Source: Balanoglossus misakiensis (lineage: Eukaryota; Hemichordata). Taken from it: a DNA stretch of 64,000 bases. A model generated the notes under the pieces. It made no database searches. It saw only the letters and a program-made list of their open reading frames with translations, and was not told the DNA's origin. The stretch lies in contig CM082582.2 in the NCBI GenBank assembly GCA_040954595.2, positions 9,796,001-9,860,000 on the forward strand. Direction: 5' to 3'. This document shows positions 14,083 to 26,500 of the stretch, in pieces (position 1 is the first letter of the stretch; every line of letters starts with the position of its first letter). The translations under genes and the position numbers were made by a program.

Positions 14083-14510
14083 ATGGGGAAGAAAGATGCG
14101 CAAATGCATCAGGCCCCTGTCGACAAGTACAGAAAAGAAATCGGAAAACAGGATTATAAGAAGAGCAAGAAGGAAATCAAACGAATCAGGCAACAGGCAC
14201 TCTCCAAGGAAGCAAACTGGAATATTAAGGTACCATATCAAAATGCTGTAATTTCTGATTGATTACTCGTGTGCTTTCAAGAAACGGTAGAATAACTGCC
14301 ACGACAATACGTGTAATCTTCAATAATTTTCTAATAAATACAATGTTAAGGTTTTCAAGACAGTAGCAAGCATTGATTATAGACTGCTGTTACTTACATG
14401 CATGCATGTTTCTTTGTTTACAGGATGTTGTCTTGGTGATGGTTGCCATTTTGTTGCTGCTTTTTGCCATATACGGATTCTTTTTCATCTATGCAAATGC
14501 TGAGAAATGA
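14083..14510 (+). CDS. TRIQK: triple QxxK/R motif-containing protein
   Basis: Small ER membrane protein of vertebrate-known family TRIQK, molecular role unclear. Two coding exons, 14083-14229 and 14424-14510 (TGA), give 77 aa (human 86). The N-terminal half is basic and carries the repeated Gln-x-x-Lys/Arg signature (VDKYRKEIGKQDYKKSKKEI, then RQQALSK). The second exon encodes a single hydrophobic helix (VVLVMVAILLLLFAIYGFFFI) followed by a short tail. The ATG at 14083 is chosen because the MGKKDA start matches the family's MGRKDA. The acceptor at 14045-14046 makes an earlier in-frame start unlikely. Confidence 0.93.
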
Positions 14511-17500
14511 ACATCTGAACAAGTGGAAGTGAAGAGATGCATCGTCCTGATTGAGTAAACTAAAAAGCAATATAATATTGAATAAGGACACCTGTCATTG
14601 ATTTTAATGATCACAATTTCTCAATGGTTAAAAAGCAATATTCTGACAAATTTTATCCTTTTTATTCAAATATACAAAAAATGTCATTACTGGCTGTACA
14701 TAAATGTGCCATACTTTGAGGGCGTATAACTTTCAGAAATTTGGTTCAAATGTGGTTTATAATTCTTTCAAGTCATTTATGTTTTCCAGATTGTCTTATC
14801 TGGGTCGTAGGTCAGAAATGGGGTCCTAAAATGTGTGACAGTTTTGGCGTAAAAATGGGTCACGATTTTGTGTCATGGGTCACACATGCCCATTAGGCAT
14901 TGGAGGCTGTTTTTATAACATTTATGCAAGAATGGTTCCAGAGTGTCATGCACGCTGCAAGCGAGATGCAAATCAGGTTTTTTCACAAAGTATATCACAT
15001 TTGATGGATAGAGTATGGGTCATGCTGACATGCATATAAATCATGGCAGGAGGCCAGCTCGTGTCCGGCGAAGTGACCAAGGACCCTTAGGAGTACTCTC
15101 AACTGTCCTTCAGACATCGTGTGTGATGTGCTGTGCAGTGCAGCATTCACGCTGACAGCCCATTTTGTATCCCTCGCCCCTGACCCAAAATACTCACATG
15201 CACACCCCTCTAGACAGAGAGATAACAAGGTTCAGATTCCATGTGCCTCGATGACCTCTGCACGACACCAAGCAAACCACACACCTAATACTTGACTGAA
15301 AATACAGATTTCACATTCCCATTCACATTTTTCTCTCTCTAAATCTGATCATTTCAATGCAACACTGGTATCACTAGGGCAACAGAGTTACGATCTGCGT
15401 ATGCCCACGTACAGAAGAATGGAACGATGATGCAAGGACGATTCTCAAAGTAGATAAGGTCGGGATGAGAGGGGTGACCCAGAGATACATTTGTTGATTC
15501 GTGCTCCGGTGAACCACAGTGACTAACCCGACGTAGCTTAAATAGATCACAGGATCCTGCAGACTTTGTCCCCTTTGTCCCGTAGTGTACCCTCAGTATT
15601 GCATATTTATAGAAATGGTCAAAGATCTTATTACAGTAAAAGAAATCTATTACGGTTTTGAGACACATGAGGCAGGCGCCGCATGGCACAGATGGCGCTG
15701 ACAAAAGTGGGTGTGGTGCAACCATGGTCACCACTACGTCATTTCAGAATCAAGCAAAATGAACGGGTCAGCAATTTAGCCGTGTCATACCGAGCCTGTT
15801 GCAGACAGTTTGTCCTAAGGAATTGAAATTGTCATTGAAACGGTCGAAGTTCCCAGAGTACAGATAGCGTCTAAGAATTTATCAAAAAAGTATCTTTATT
15901 GAACAAATGCAGTACACAACTATTGATATCTTATAATTTTATCGTGGCCATCTTTTGACATTCATTCTGAATTGTTCGTTGTTTATTTATTTGCATTGGA
16001 CTGCATCATTATATTTCTTTTCTGAAAGTTCGTTTTCGTGTTAAAGTTGTCCACGGTAAAATTGTGTTCATCCCAACCTAACCTTTACAGTTGTTGATTG
16101 TTTTGAATAAAATCGCTTGAAAATATTAATAACCAACCTGATGGCAAGTAAAATAGGATATTGAAAAAAACTTGAATAATGAAAAAAACAATAAAATATT
16201 TCGCTTGCAAATATTTCAATTCAAAACTTACAAATGATGGCAAAAACACACGTATTCGAGTACTGTTACGACCATCACCCGGCGCGAAATTGTGTGCGAA
16301 TGCGTAAATGTGCGGTGTTTCCATGCCAAAATGTGTCAATTTCCCCTGAGAAATTTGATGACGTGACAGGAGTACGCCCTGCGATATTGAACTTGATGAC
16401 AGCCGTCGCACATGGCATAACGCCGATTTGAGGGTAGAATATTGTCTGTACAAGAGGTTATGTGTATGTACATATATAGGAGACAACGCGTACCTGGTTT
16501 GGTGAAATGAAACGCGAAACTGCTTTATGTATAGCTAACATGCTATTCTGCAGCATCATTACGCAAGTGGTTCTTCATAACTGTGTCAAATTACTTATGA
16601 CGTACGATGAAATCGACAAACAGCTGTTGGATCATGCATAATCAATAATCAGGCAGATGGACACCACACACGATCAGCATATGTGAACTTGTAAATGCAT
16701 TACATAACATTAGGCGGGTCAAGGAACTTTTGAAATCACTGAAAAAAGATTGCAGTTTACGTGTATATTGTTCTGTATACTATTGTAACTCTAGTACACA
16801 GAACAATATAAACTGTAACGTTTGGTATATCAACCATAATTTCGTATTCTACTCCTTATAGCATGTTAAAAACGTCCAATATTCTGTTTATCTTTACAGC
16901 CTGTATGTGTGTGTGTGTGACCACCATGATTGTTAAGTTGGTATTGACAAATGACCTGAAGTCCGGAGTTCCATTAAATGTTCAACTATATCAGTCGGTG
17001 TGGATTGCACAAATCGTGCATGTGTTCTGCGGATCTTGATCAGATTAAACACTAGATATTTCAAAATGCTGTACGAAGTTCAACAAGAAACTGCAGTTGA
17101 CACACAGACCAAAAATAGGCAGTTAATTGTATGCACCATGGCCACCCGAACGCGGTTTTGTTTTTTATACTATTCGGTGACCAGCCATGGAAAATTCTGG
17201 AACGTTCCGGCCAGCGAAAACAAACTTATAAATGTATAAAAACAAGGTTCATTGAAAAGTTAACTACACTTGGATATGATAAACCAGAAGCCCACAGACT
17301 TCGTCACCGGTCAGCGTGCGTCCGACTATGCTTCGGAAGCGACCTTAGACCAGTACTGTTTCCGCACAGTTTATTAATTAACACCGCACTCAGAGTAATA
17401 TGACTGGGTGAAAACTGATATCTGTCATATTGTTTTGTAAATGGTTGCTTCATTACCCACATGCAAATCGAGGATGGTTTGATTGATTAGACATACGTCA

Positions 17501-17600
17501 GTCAATCAAACAATATATTTCAGTCCAACGTCGGCGTGGAACGCAGAGCAGTGTACATGGCGTTGGTCGGACAGACTGCTTCGCTCTGCCTTGGAGCACC
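14511..17600. other. intergenic region between convergent TRIQK and ML-domain gene
   Basis: No coding feature is supported. Open frames of 126 aa (15354-15734, minus) and 133 aa (16085-16486, minus) show no recognisable domain or splice context. An inverted repeat lies at 16753-16815. A TTTATT on the + strand at 17370-17375 is a possible minus-strand polyadenylation signal for the ML-domain gene. Confidence 0.5.
16753..16815. repeat. imperfect inverted repeat (hairpin)
   Basis: A perfect 13-bp inverted pair (TATATTGTTCTGT at 16764-16776 and its complement at 16798-16810) is extended by CAGTTTA on the left and AACTG on the right, with a few unpaired bases. The loop is about 21 bases and also partly self-complementary. 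It could be a relic of a small inverted-repeat transposon or a transcript hairpin; no target duplication was identified. Confidence 0.6.
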
Positions 17601-20600
17601 TCATAGGTTGTTGAACTCGCTTATACCACAAGCTACCTCATTTTCGTCTTGGTCTATAAGCCACGCTTTGCTGTAAAATGTGCCCTGGAAAAAAAGATAA
17701 AACAGCAACACTGTTAAGAAGAAAGGGAAATGGCATTTTTTCTTATAAAGATGCAATGTTGGTTGTGGTCATGTGGTCATACCGACGCGGCTGCCACCGA
17801 CGGCGATGATGACAACGACGATGATGATGATGATGATGATGATGCAGTCGGGCAAAGGTGCCCGGTTCACCTATGTGCATTAATTGCCTTGCTTGATGTA
17901 CAAGTCAACTTACCTTTGGAACGTATGCTGGAACATGGACTTCGTAATTGTACGACATTGGCCCTACGGAGAAAGATAAGATATGACGATAAGCATGGTG
18001 GCCATGGTAACAAAATTAGTAACGACCAAATATGGCCAATGCTCAGTCGGACTAAACAACTTTGTCTCTGTCTGTCTGCCTGTCTTCTGTCCGTCAGGCG
18101 GTCTACACGTACCCTCTCCCTTCCCTCCATCTCCCTCCCTCCCCTCTCGCTCATCTCTCCCGAATCCCCCCCTCTCTCCCCTCTCCCCACCCTCAAACTC
18201 ACCTGCTGGGAGTGGACATTCAAACAAATCCGGCTCAACCGTGCAAAGATCGAACGTATTACCATACAGCTCCATGTTGTCGTACATGACGGTCATATGA
18301 ATCGTTCCATATTCTATCTCATGCGCTGAAGGCAAACAGAAATACAATCAATAATTAGAACACCAGTTCACAGCGACAATCGAGTGAATACGTGCAGTAT
18401 ATCTGATTAGGACATACCTGGTTACAACACTCGTGTTTGAATTGTCCACTATTATTGTCGAAACACTAAATTGAAAGTTCGCAAAATGGGAACGAAATTT
18501 TAGTGAGTCTCCACAAAGATTCGTGCAGATTCCTTGAACTGTATCTCACAACTACCGACCTGATCAGGTAGAGTGGTTATCAAACAATTTAATTTTAGGC
18601 GAAGTTCCTCATTGCTCGGTTTAATCACCGACCAGGTTATCGAAATAAATCTTGTTGTTATTTAACAAGCGGATACCTTGCGCTCTCACGGTATAATGAT
18701 CAAAAATCCGAGAGGACATTCCCAGGCCAAACATAGACCCTCTACTGTCTGTGGTGCATACCATCTCGACCGCACCAACCGCAAAGGATCAATCAAAGGT
18801 TATGGTCTCATTTGGGCAATCAAGAGGTTATCAGACTATTGACAAAATAGCACGCACAATATGCATTAGCTGAGCGGTTTACTGCAGGTGTTCAAGTGTC
18901 TAATAAAACCATATCGCCTCCGGGCCCGTCTAGTTCAAATATTAATTCTTAAATGGAATAGAAATGTGATCATTTCAGCTTTAATAATTATGGGTGTAAT
19001 TACACCACGAACAGTGGTATCTGTTTGCTACTGTCAACACTGGTTAAAGGGGGAGAGTTTTAGTTTTTTGATGGATTATTTATCGTGTTGTTCTGCCAGT
19101 TTTTATGTGACATGTTTCCCAAAACTGGGACCACTATTGAAACCAGCAATATGTTGTCTTACTTACGCCATGTCATGTTGAAAAGTATCACAGCTTTGAC
19201 TCCTCCCTGGGCTTTATCTTCCATCAACAAAGTTTTGCCGACCAGTTTTCTCCCGGGTTGCTCTGTGAAAGATGAAAACGTGGATTCAAATTGGTAAACA
19301 CGAACCGGGTATGAGTGTCAATAAACTTTTTGAAATCCGTGTTGAATGCGACCGGCGGCAACAAACAAAGAGCTTTTGTAATGTAATTGTTATCTTTGCT
19401 ACTTTAAAATTGATCACTGGGCCACCCCATTAATTTATTTAATAAATTACTGATTACTTTGTAACGAGCTTGGCAATTTTTGCCCCGTGTCGTTCGACCA
19501 AAGATTACCCGGACGGTCATCGCTTGGACGCGCGGGTGACCCATTATTATCCAGCGCATGTGCACATAATGAACATCCGGGTGTTTGGCTCCTCCACCTG
19601 GGATTTGACTTTTATTTCATCTCTTTCTTTGCAGGCATCGTTTGTCGTTCCGTCAACACTTCCTGGCGCAACCAAATTGTGTGGGCGAGACGCAGCAATA
19701 AAATCTACCCCGGCCGTAATAATAATTCCTATTGTTCCACACAAACACAATGCAATTATTGCTTAATCACCGGTGTACATTTCCGGTCACGCACGCGCAA
19801 CAGGTCACGCTGGCACAAATGCAAGGTAAAGCAGCATGCAATTTTAAATCCCTGGTTTTCGCATAAGCTCTTGTTTACACTGAATGTTTATTCGGTGCAA
19901 AACTTTTGTTTTCCATTGAAATTCTTATCAAGTATCTAATCGTGCCGTTGCGGACATTGTCTTGTTTTTCACGATCGAAGCAAATTTGCACGGATACCAG
20001 TACGACGCGTCATTTTAAAGTTTCTCGAGATTCTTTCACGTGTAACCAGGCCTAGGGAGACTGTGATGTATCATATCACACCGTTTCAGATACTGTTTTG
20101 CCTGTGTGTTTTTTTTTGTGTGTGTGTGGGGGGGGGGGGTTAGACAGGGTCTTGTGTCAGAGACTGGACGGCCTCGAAACACGAATCACAACGCGGAGAG
20201 CAAAGATTTTCCGCACAATGACTGGACGGAAGTCTTGAGTGTCAAAGGTGAAGGCGAAGACATTTGCTTACAATGGCGGATGCTGAACCAATCGGAAACT
20301 CCGCGGATAAAACTGAGCGATGATATCGTCTCCTTCGCTGGAGGAACGAAAACAACTTCTTGAACAAAGGAAACTCCTGTCAAAAACAAGGATCGAAACA
20401 CAACACGTCGATCGGCGAGTAGGTTTTTTTGCGCGACTTCACTTCTGTGAAAGCGCGACTTTTCAGATGAAAATCTCGCAGACAATAAAATGTTATGCTG
20501 TCGATAAAGGGATTACCGGAGCATTAAAAACTCACCGCATTTTGTGTAGATATCGCCGATCGAGACGTAGTCGTTATCGTAAACCCACCTATCCCAGTCG

Positions 20601-21073
20601 AAGTCTTGCGGGTCGCGTTCGTTGCTCTCGACTGCATTATTGTCGATTTTCTGCTCCTGGATAATGTCAACTTCGTTTACTTCCACGACAACTTTGCCGT
20701 GTTCATTGCTGTCATGCGTCTTTGCGTCGCTGGCATTGCTCTTTGCCTCTGCGGAACCGCTGCCGGCAGACTTCGACGTCTCGTTGCCGTCATCCGATTG
20801 CTCGTACTCGGTGATGATGATGGCCGCGGCGGCGACGTGTCTCTGCGCCGCGCCGCCGGCGTTGAGTCTCTCGTTATACTCGAAGTGCTTCTTGGCGTTC
20901 ATCATCTGCTTGTTGGCAGCAAGAATGTCCACCGCGTCGGCGTGGTTGAAATACATGAAGTAAACACCGAGGCAAACAGAGAATATGCAGACGACGATGA
21001 TAACATTTCGCTTGGCGCTCATCTTCAGTTTCGTGCGGTACTGCCTGATCAGAATCCCAATATCATAAGACAT
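17601..21073 (-). CDS. predicted type II membrane protein with C-terminal ML (MD-2-related lipid-recognition) domain
   Basis: Five minus-strand exons: 21073-20536, 19262-19167, 18325-18203, 17963-17914 and 17684-17601. All junctions agree in phase (1,1,1,0) and give 296 aa. Residues about 1-23 are basic cytosolic sequence. Residues 24-42 are one hydrophobic segment (VIIVVCIFSVCLGVYFMYF), a likely uncleaved signal anchor. A polar, acidic, low-complexity stalk follows (about 43-160) with NET and NAS sequons. The rest resembles NPC2/GM2A-type ML domains: ELYGNTFDLC, FECPLPAG, MSYNYEVHVPAYVPKG and WLIDQDENEVACG, with an NMT sequon and four cysteines. ML domains bind lipids and are normally secreted after a cleaved signal peptide; a long stalk with a membrane anchor is unusual. 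No ligand can be assigned. The first ATG upstream of the anchor is used; MSAKRN at residue 18 is an alternative start that keeps the anchor. Confidence 0.85.
17804..17844. repeat. (GAT)n trinucleotide microsatellite
   Basis: Imperfect GAT/GAC triplets within the last intron of the ML-domain gene. An open frame here would read as poly-Asp but lies outside the coding exons. Confidence 0.85.
18059..18190. repeat. strand-asymmetric polypyrimidine tract
   Basis: About 130 bases almost entirely C and T on the + strand (CTGT repeats followed by CCCT/TCCC clusters). On the transcribed sense strand of the ML-domain gene this is a polypurine stretch in the intron directly after exon 3. Such tracts can form triplex DNA; no function is shown. 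Confidence 0.7.
20110..20139. repeat. T run, GT repeat and G run
   Basis: Compound simple repeat (T homopolymer, short GT repeat, 12 consecutive G) in the first intron of the ML-domain gene. Confidence 0.85.
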
Positions 21074-22503
21074 CAAAATTTAAACAGAAAAAAAAAATAC
21101 TGGCGCTGGCGAAAACAAAGTTGTTTTTGTGTTAAACCAAACTCCCACGTAGCAAGGTCGACAAATAAGCACTTTCGCACTCAAAGAAAGTGCGCGTACA
21201 GTAATGAGTCTAGGCGATCGGAAACATCAGTATTAACGTGTTCTCACCAGAACTACCCGGGGGGAAATACGGGAACGACACCGTACGATGTGTCCTCACA
21301 AATCAGCTGATCGCTCGATCGTAGGGTGATCCTTGGGTTTATCTCTCAAGGCAGCTGATAACACATCGACACATCTCAGCGCGGCTAAATACTAAGACAA
21401 GCAATGCCGGGTTGTTGATAACCTTTTTTTAATAAATGGAGCAGTGAAGTCATTGTATGCAAATTAGAAAACGGTAACCCCCGATATATGCACGAATGAC
21501 TAGTCCTCCACTCTCATTCTTTAATATGCGCAGTGGCGAAAAAAACAACTGAAAAACCATGGAAGCGAACTTTGAATACAATGGTCATACCCACGCATTA
21601 TACGCGTGTGTGGAACTGTATCATGTTTCAAAATAGCTGACTGTCGGGTTAACAAACTTTTGCTGCGCTTCGATCTCTGTAGGCCGCCGGTCTCACATAG
21701 GGGCATTCCACATGGAGTTCATATATATATATGTAAATGTGTATGCGTTTAACACTACGCAAAATGGATACGAGTGCGTTCACCCCGTTTGTTTACATTG
21801 TGTCGTACGTTTCAAGGTTTGGGGGGGGGGGGGGGGTTACTGGCTGCTAAAGCGCCACCTAGCGGCCGAGTTCCGAATGTCGCGTCATCCAGTGAACCGA
21901 ATTTCAAACATGAATTCTTTATCGCATTTGGCAATACAGTTATTTTATTAGGTTTTCGACAGAGTAATCATACATTATACATTGAACAAAACTTTTTCAC
22001 GGGGAGTTTTTCCCCTTTAAAATATAAATGAACGATTCGAGTTGAGTCTGCTTTGCTCAGAGTAAATATACATTAGCTGTGAACTCGTTTGGACCAGGTT
22101 TCTAAGATAAAAAAATATGTTTTCAACAGTGTCAAGGCTGGCAAATTTTCAGACGCATAAAGATTTGATAAAGTTCACAATATTTGACCTAAGCCGGCTG
22201 TTAGTTGATAAACATGGGAACAAAGTCCCTGACATTGAACTTCGTTTACCATGAACTCGAAAACTTGTGACAAAGTCACCTGCACTTGGCGATTGTAAAC
22301 TTTGCACCTGGTATTCACAGTCATTGTATACTGTGTCTTGAGGAGTCAATGTTTTTTCCAGTAGCATGCACATTACGCTAGATTTTCAAACTGGTCAGTG
22401 GCCACAAAGTTTCACATCTGACCATGCGGTGGCGCTCTAACCAGACATGGGCGTCAACCACAGGACTGTTTATGGTGTCCACAGTCCAGCAAATATGTTC
22501 AAT
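21074..22503. other. intergenic region between ML-domain gene and CHTF8
   Basis: Upstream of the minus-strand ML-domain gene and downstream of CHTF8. It should contain the promoter of the former and 3' UTR of the latter. A run of 16 G occurs at 21821-21836 and a short AT repeat near 21720. No coding sequence was recognised. Confidence 0.5.
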
Positions 22504-23184
22504 CTAGAGCTTCTTTGGCACATTGGCTATGATCGGCTTAGGTCTAGTCCTGAACTGAAGCTTCTTCTTTATCACCGCAGTAATAGTATAGTGTCTGTCT
22601 CTTTTGCTGTGTTCTATCTCCATGGCAACATCATCCGATGCAGGATCCTGGGCATCTTCTTTCACGAGGACCACAATTGGCTTTTCGAGGTCGACCACTT
22701 TCCCGTAGAGTATGTGATGGCCAATGATCAGTATCGGTACACCCTGAAAACGTACACAAAAGATCACACGAAATGACTGATAATCCACAAGACCCCATCC
22801 CCCAATCTACAAATATGAGCACCAGACTGAGAACAAAAACGTCTCTGACACTATCTTCTGTTCCGTACCTTTTTGTTGAAGTGTAGATCACCGATGAGAT
22901 TTCCAGAGAGGTCTATTTCATGTCTTGATACCAGTTGACCCTGTAGGTCCACAATCAGCCATTCCTTGCAACCATCATTGCCTGCACTGTGATCATACAT
23001 AGTAGATCGATAGTTAGAAACCAATGATGTAATGCACTCTAACTTCTAAGTCCTTGTGTTTGTAATGGACATATTGAAATAAACAACACATCATCCGAAA
23101 CAAAGGTACGAGACTGAGAGAAGTTCGTACATTAAGTCGCCAAAAGAAAGTTCTTCCTTACGTTTTTATGACGAGCTGAACCAT
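22504..23184 (-). CDS. CHTF8: chromosome transmission fidelity protein 8 homolog
   Basis: Small subunit of the CTF18-DCC1-CTF8 alternative clamp loader, which loads PCNA and supports sister-chromatid cohesion. Three minus-strand exons: 23184-23162, 22986-22869 and 22743-22504 (TAG). They give 126 aa (human 121). Characteristic blocks are the start MVQLVIKT, EWLIVDLQG, GNLIGDLHF, VPILIIGHHILYGKVVDLEKP and the C-terminal FRTRPKPIIANVPKK. The second exon must use the AG at 22987-22988, because the next AG five bases downstream would put a stop in frame. Divergently arranged with UTP4, as in human 16q22. Confidence 0.95.
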
Positions 23185-23555
23185 ATCCGATCGTCACTGT
23201 CGGCGTAACGTCCCTATTTCCCCCTGATTTCCCACCCGAGTGCGAATAGCAATGTTTTGATATTTCGCGCGAACACTTTGGCGCAATCACACGAGATTAC
23301 CGTTTGACCCCGAGAGTGACCTCACCCCGGAAGTGATACGCGTATTTACGAATAACCACACGTGTGTCGCCGAGCCAGTTATCCGATCTTGAGAAAGTAA
23401 GTGTTTCTGGTTCATTTTGACAAGTCACATCACTTGTTAGGAAAATTCAAGTTATACCGACAATAATTACACAAATGTTTTGTTTCTGAGGAAGGACACT
23501 TGGTAAAAATCGCACATTTTGTCAACTTTCCAGATCAGTTTGTCGTCAACCTAAA
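23185..23555. promoter_or_regulatory. putative bidirectional promoter of CHTF8 and UTP4
   Basis: Only 371 bp separate the CHTF8 start (minus) from the UTP4 start (plus). The CHTF8-proximal part is richer in CG dinucleotides than the neighbouring introns and no TATA box is evident, typical of shared housekeeping promoters. A GTAAGT at about 23398-23403 and an acceptor before 23535 suggest a short UTP4 5' UTR intron. Assignment is inferred from geometry. Confidence 0.6.
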
Positions 23556-26500
23556 ATGGGTGACTTCCGAGTTCACCATGTGCAGCTGTTTGAATACAAG
23601 GCCAATGCTATTCACTGCATTGCTCACGAAGAAACTGCCAACAAAGTAGCTGTATCAAGATCAGACTCTTCGATTGAAATATGGAGCATAAAAGACATGT
23701 GGTACCATGAAAAGGTGAGGGGACCATCTGACATAGCATTGAGCTCACTCAGTGCCTCTAAGTTATTACCAATGTTAACTTTGAGTCCATGTGAATCTGA
23801 TAGTGGATAAGGCCATACACTAGTCTACGATGATATATCATCAGAATTCTTCCAATGTTTGTATTTCTGACAGACTATTCCCGGATCTCAGAACCGATCA
23901 GTGGAAGCACTGTTGTGGGTCAATCAGAGGTTATTTTCAGCTGGTCTCCATGGTGACATAACAGAGTATGATCTCAAAAAGATAGCACCTAAGGTACAGT
24001 ATCATATGCCATCAAATCACTGGGGGGGGAATACAGAGTTGTAATATTGGACTGTTGCAGACTATTATTTTGAGTGTTACCCAATATCAAAAGTCAGTGC
24101 ACGTACAAAAAAGAAAGTTACGGACTTTATATGACCAAAAAAGTACCTACACTGCTCATACATATATTTTATATCAAGAGGTTAACTAACTGGTAAAATG
24201 TCTTCCATTTGTAGGTGTCCATAGATTCCATTGGTGGAGCTGTATGGTGTATGGCAGTCAACAAATCAAAGACACACATTGCTGTAAGTTCAGCAGTCTC
24301 ACTGCAGTACATGTTTTTGTTAGTGTTTATCTGTAGAAAAAAAAGTCTTGTGTTGACATTTATAATGTGTACGATGGCGACTTTTTTTATTGAGATCTGT
24401 TCACTATTTTTGAACACTTGTCATTCACACTATTTTTATGTGAACAATTTGATTTTTACAAACAACAGGCAGGAATGGAAGACGGCTGCGTGCGGCTGTT
24501 CGAAATCACAGACACAGGGCTGATGTATGACAGAGCTCTTAACAAACAGGACACCAGGGTACTGTCCCTGTCTTGGCACGACTCTGAGAACGTCATAGTA
24601 ACGGGATCCATTGATAACATTCGGATATGGAACGTGCAAACAGGTAAGCCGAAGAGAGATTTGGCAATGTGGATATTCTTGTCTTGTCTGACCTTGTAGC
24701 CTTCTTAGTCCATATCAGAGAACATAGCCCACAGTTTCTTTACGAAAAGTACCACTGCTTTGAAACTTTTCTGCATACCACAGAAATGGCTTCTAATCTT
24801 TATGGAATGATTACACATTTTCAGGACACGCTACACAGAGAATTACTCTGAACAGACAGCACAAGAACGTGGAGACCATCGTGTGGAACGTCGCCATCAC
24901 CAAAAATTTCACCATTGTCAGCACAGACTCTACTGGAAAGATCAGTTTCTGGGATGGACAGCATGGAACGCTTATAAAGGTACTAATATATGTGGTTCTT
25001 GTCTAAATTTGGGCCCCTTTTTTTAGAGTGTGATTTCATTTCTGATAAATATTTTGACGACACTGTCGTACTAAAGTTTACCCATCCAGGGTGTGTTCAA
25101 GTGTGGGTCTGTATATTTCAGCCCACATACATGTAACTCAATAGACTGACTCAGTGACTGACTAGTGACCTGGCTTGATCAGGTCACTTTTGCAGTTTCT
25201 CAGCTCCATCGTGCTTTGCAGCATTGTCTTCATGCGCGGAGACTCTCACGCGGCAGTTATGCAGTCATGCGAAGTTCGACCATCAGTCGTGTGCTTTTAT
25301 CTGCTCCGCTTAGAGTTTTAACAGTCACAAAGCGGACATCTTAGCGCTGTGCGTCAACAAGGAGGAGGATGCCGTCTTCTGTGCCGGCATCGATCCCAGA
25401 GTCGTCCAATTCCGGTATGTGCCAGTGTCTGGGAAAAGAAGCGGCAAGACCTGGATCCAGGCGCAGGTTTTTCACCAATCCCATACTCATGACGTCAGGG
25501 CTTTGACAGTCACCAAAGACTTTGTCGTATCTGGAGGTAAATATTCCTGCTAAGTTTTTTATTTAAGTCTGCCTGTAAATTAAAGTTTGTCACCACCCCT
25601 GTTTGCAGTGTCTCGGTATTGAATGTTGTAAAATTTCAGTCGAAAAAGTGGTTATACCTGTATATTTATCTTTGGTGCTTGCCTGCAGGTGTCGACACAT
25701 TCCTTGTAGCAAATCCAGTCTTCACACAGAAAAGGCCATCGTCTGGCCTGCGGCCGTTCGAACAGAGGACATGGAAAATGAACCCCTATCCTGAACATGT
25801 GAGTAAGCCACTGGGATTATCACATAGGATGGCCCCATGCAGAAGTGAAAACTGTGTCTTTTTCTAATTCAATCTGGGTTGCAATCAACTAGTTTTCACA
25901 CTTTTGTTTAAAAACTTGGACAGTTGATTTGACAGGATGCTCATTTTTGCCAAGTGCGTGTTTTAAAAAGATTTGATGTTCCTTTCCTCAACAGAGACAG
26001 CTTGTACATATTGCGAAAGATGCAGAGATTCTTATGTTCCAGTATGCCAAATGTCTTGAGTTTTGGAAACTTGGAACCACGACAGGTAAGGCTAGATTCT
26101 CCAGTCCAAATTTCTTATTTAACTGACCTTACTTAATGATGGTAGTGTGGTAAAAATAAATAATCAAAGTTGTCATGAAATTGTGGTTTTCAATGGTAGT
26201 GTATTGATATCAGTTTACGAAAGGTTAAAACTTGTTATCTGTTTGTTACACACAGTCAGTGAAGGAAATGATGGGGAAGTGCTACCGTTAGTAAGACAAC
26301 CAGTCAAAATGTTACTCCTGCAGGCCAAGGTAAGTAGGTTGTTAACCTCTTCACCAGACCTTGGTTTGATCCAAATCCATTGTTCTCTATGGTAAGGCTG
26401 GACCTCTATAAATGGAAATGGAGTTGAAAGGGCGAAATGATTTACGATGGTACCTGTTTGTGCATTTTCAATGGTTAATGTTGGAGCTTGCACCTCTAAT

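Noticed and set aside
15354-15734. 126-codon minus-strand open frame
   Set aside because: No domain similarity and no supporting gene structure; the Cys/His content shows no ordered motif.
17730-18329. 199-codon plus-strand open frame with poly-Asp and Ser/Pro stretches
   Set aside because: It runs through a GAT microsatellite, a polypyrimidine tract and antisense of two real exons; composition explains the openness.
20606-21310. 234-codon plus-strand open frame
   Set aside because: It is antisense to the first exon of the ML-domain gene, whose own frame gives a coherent signal anchor and correct splice phase.
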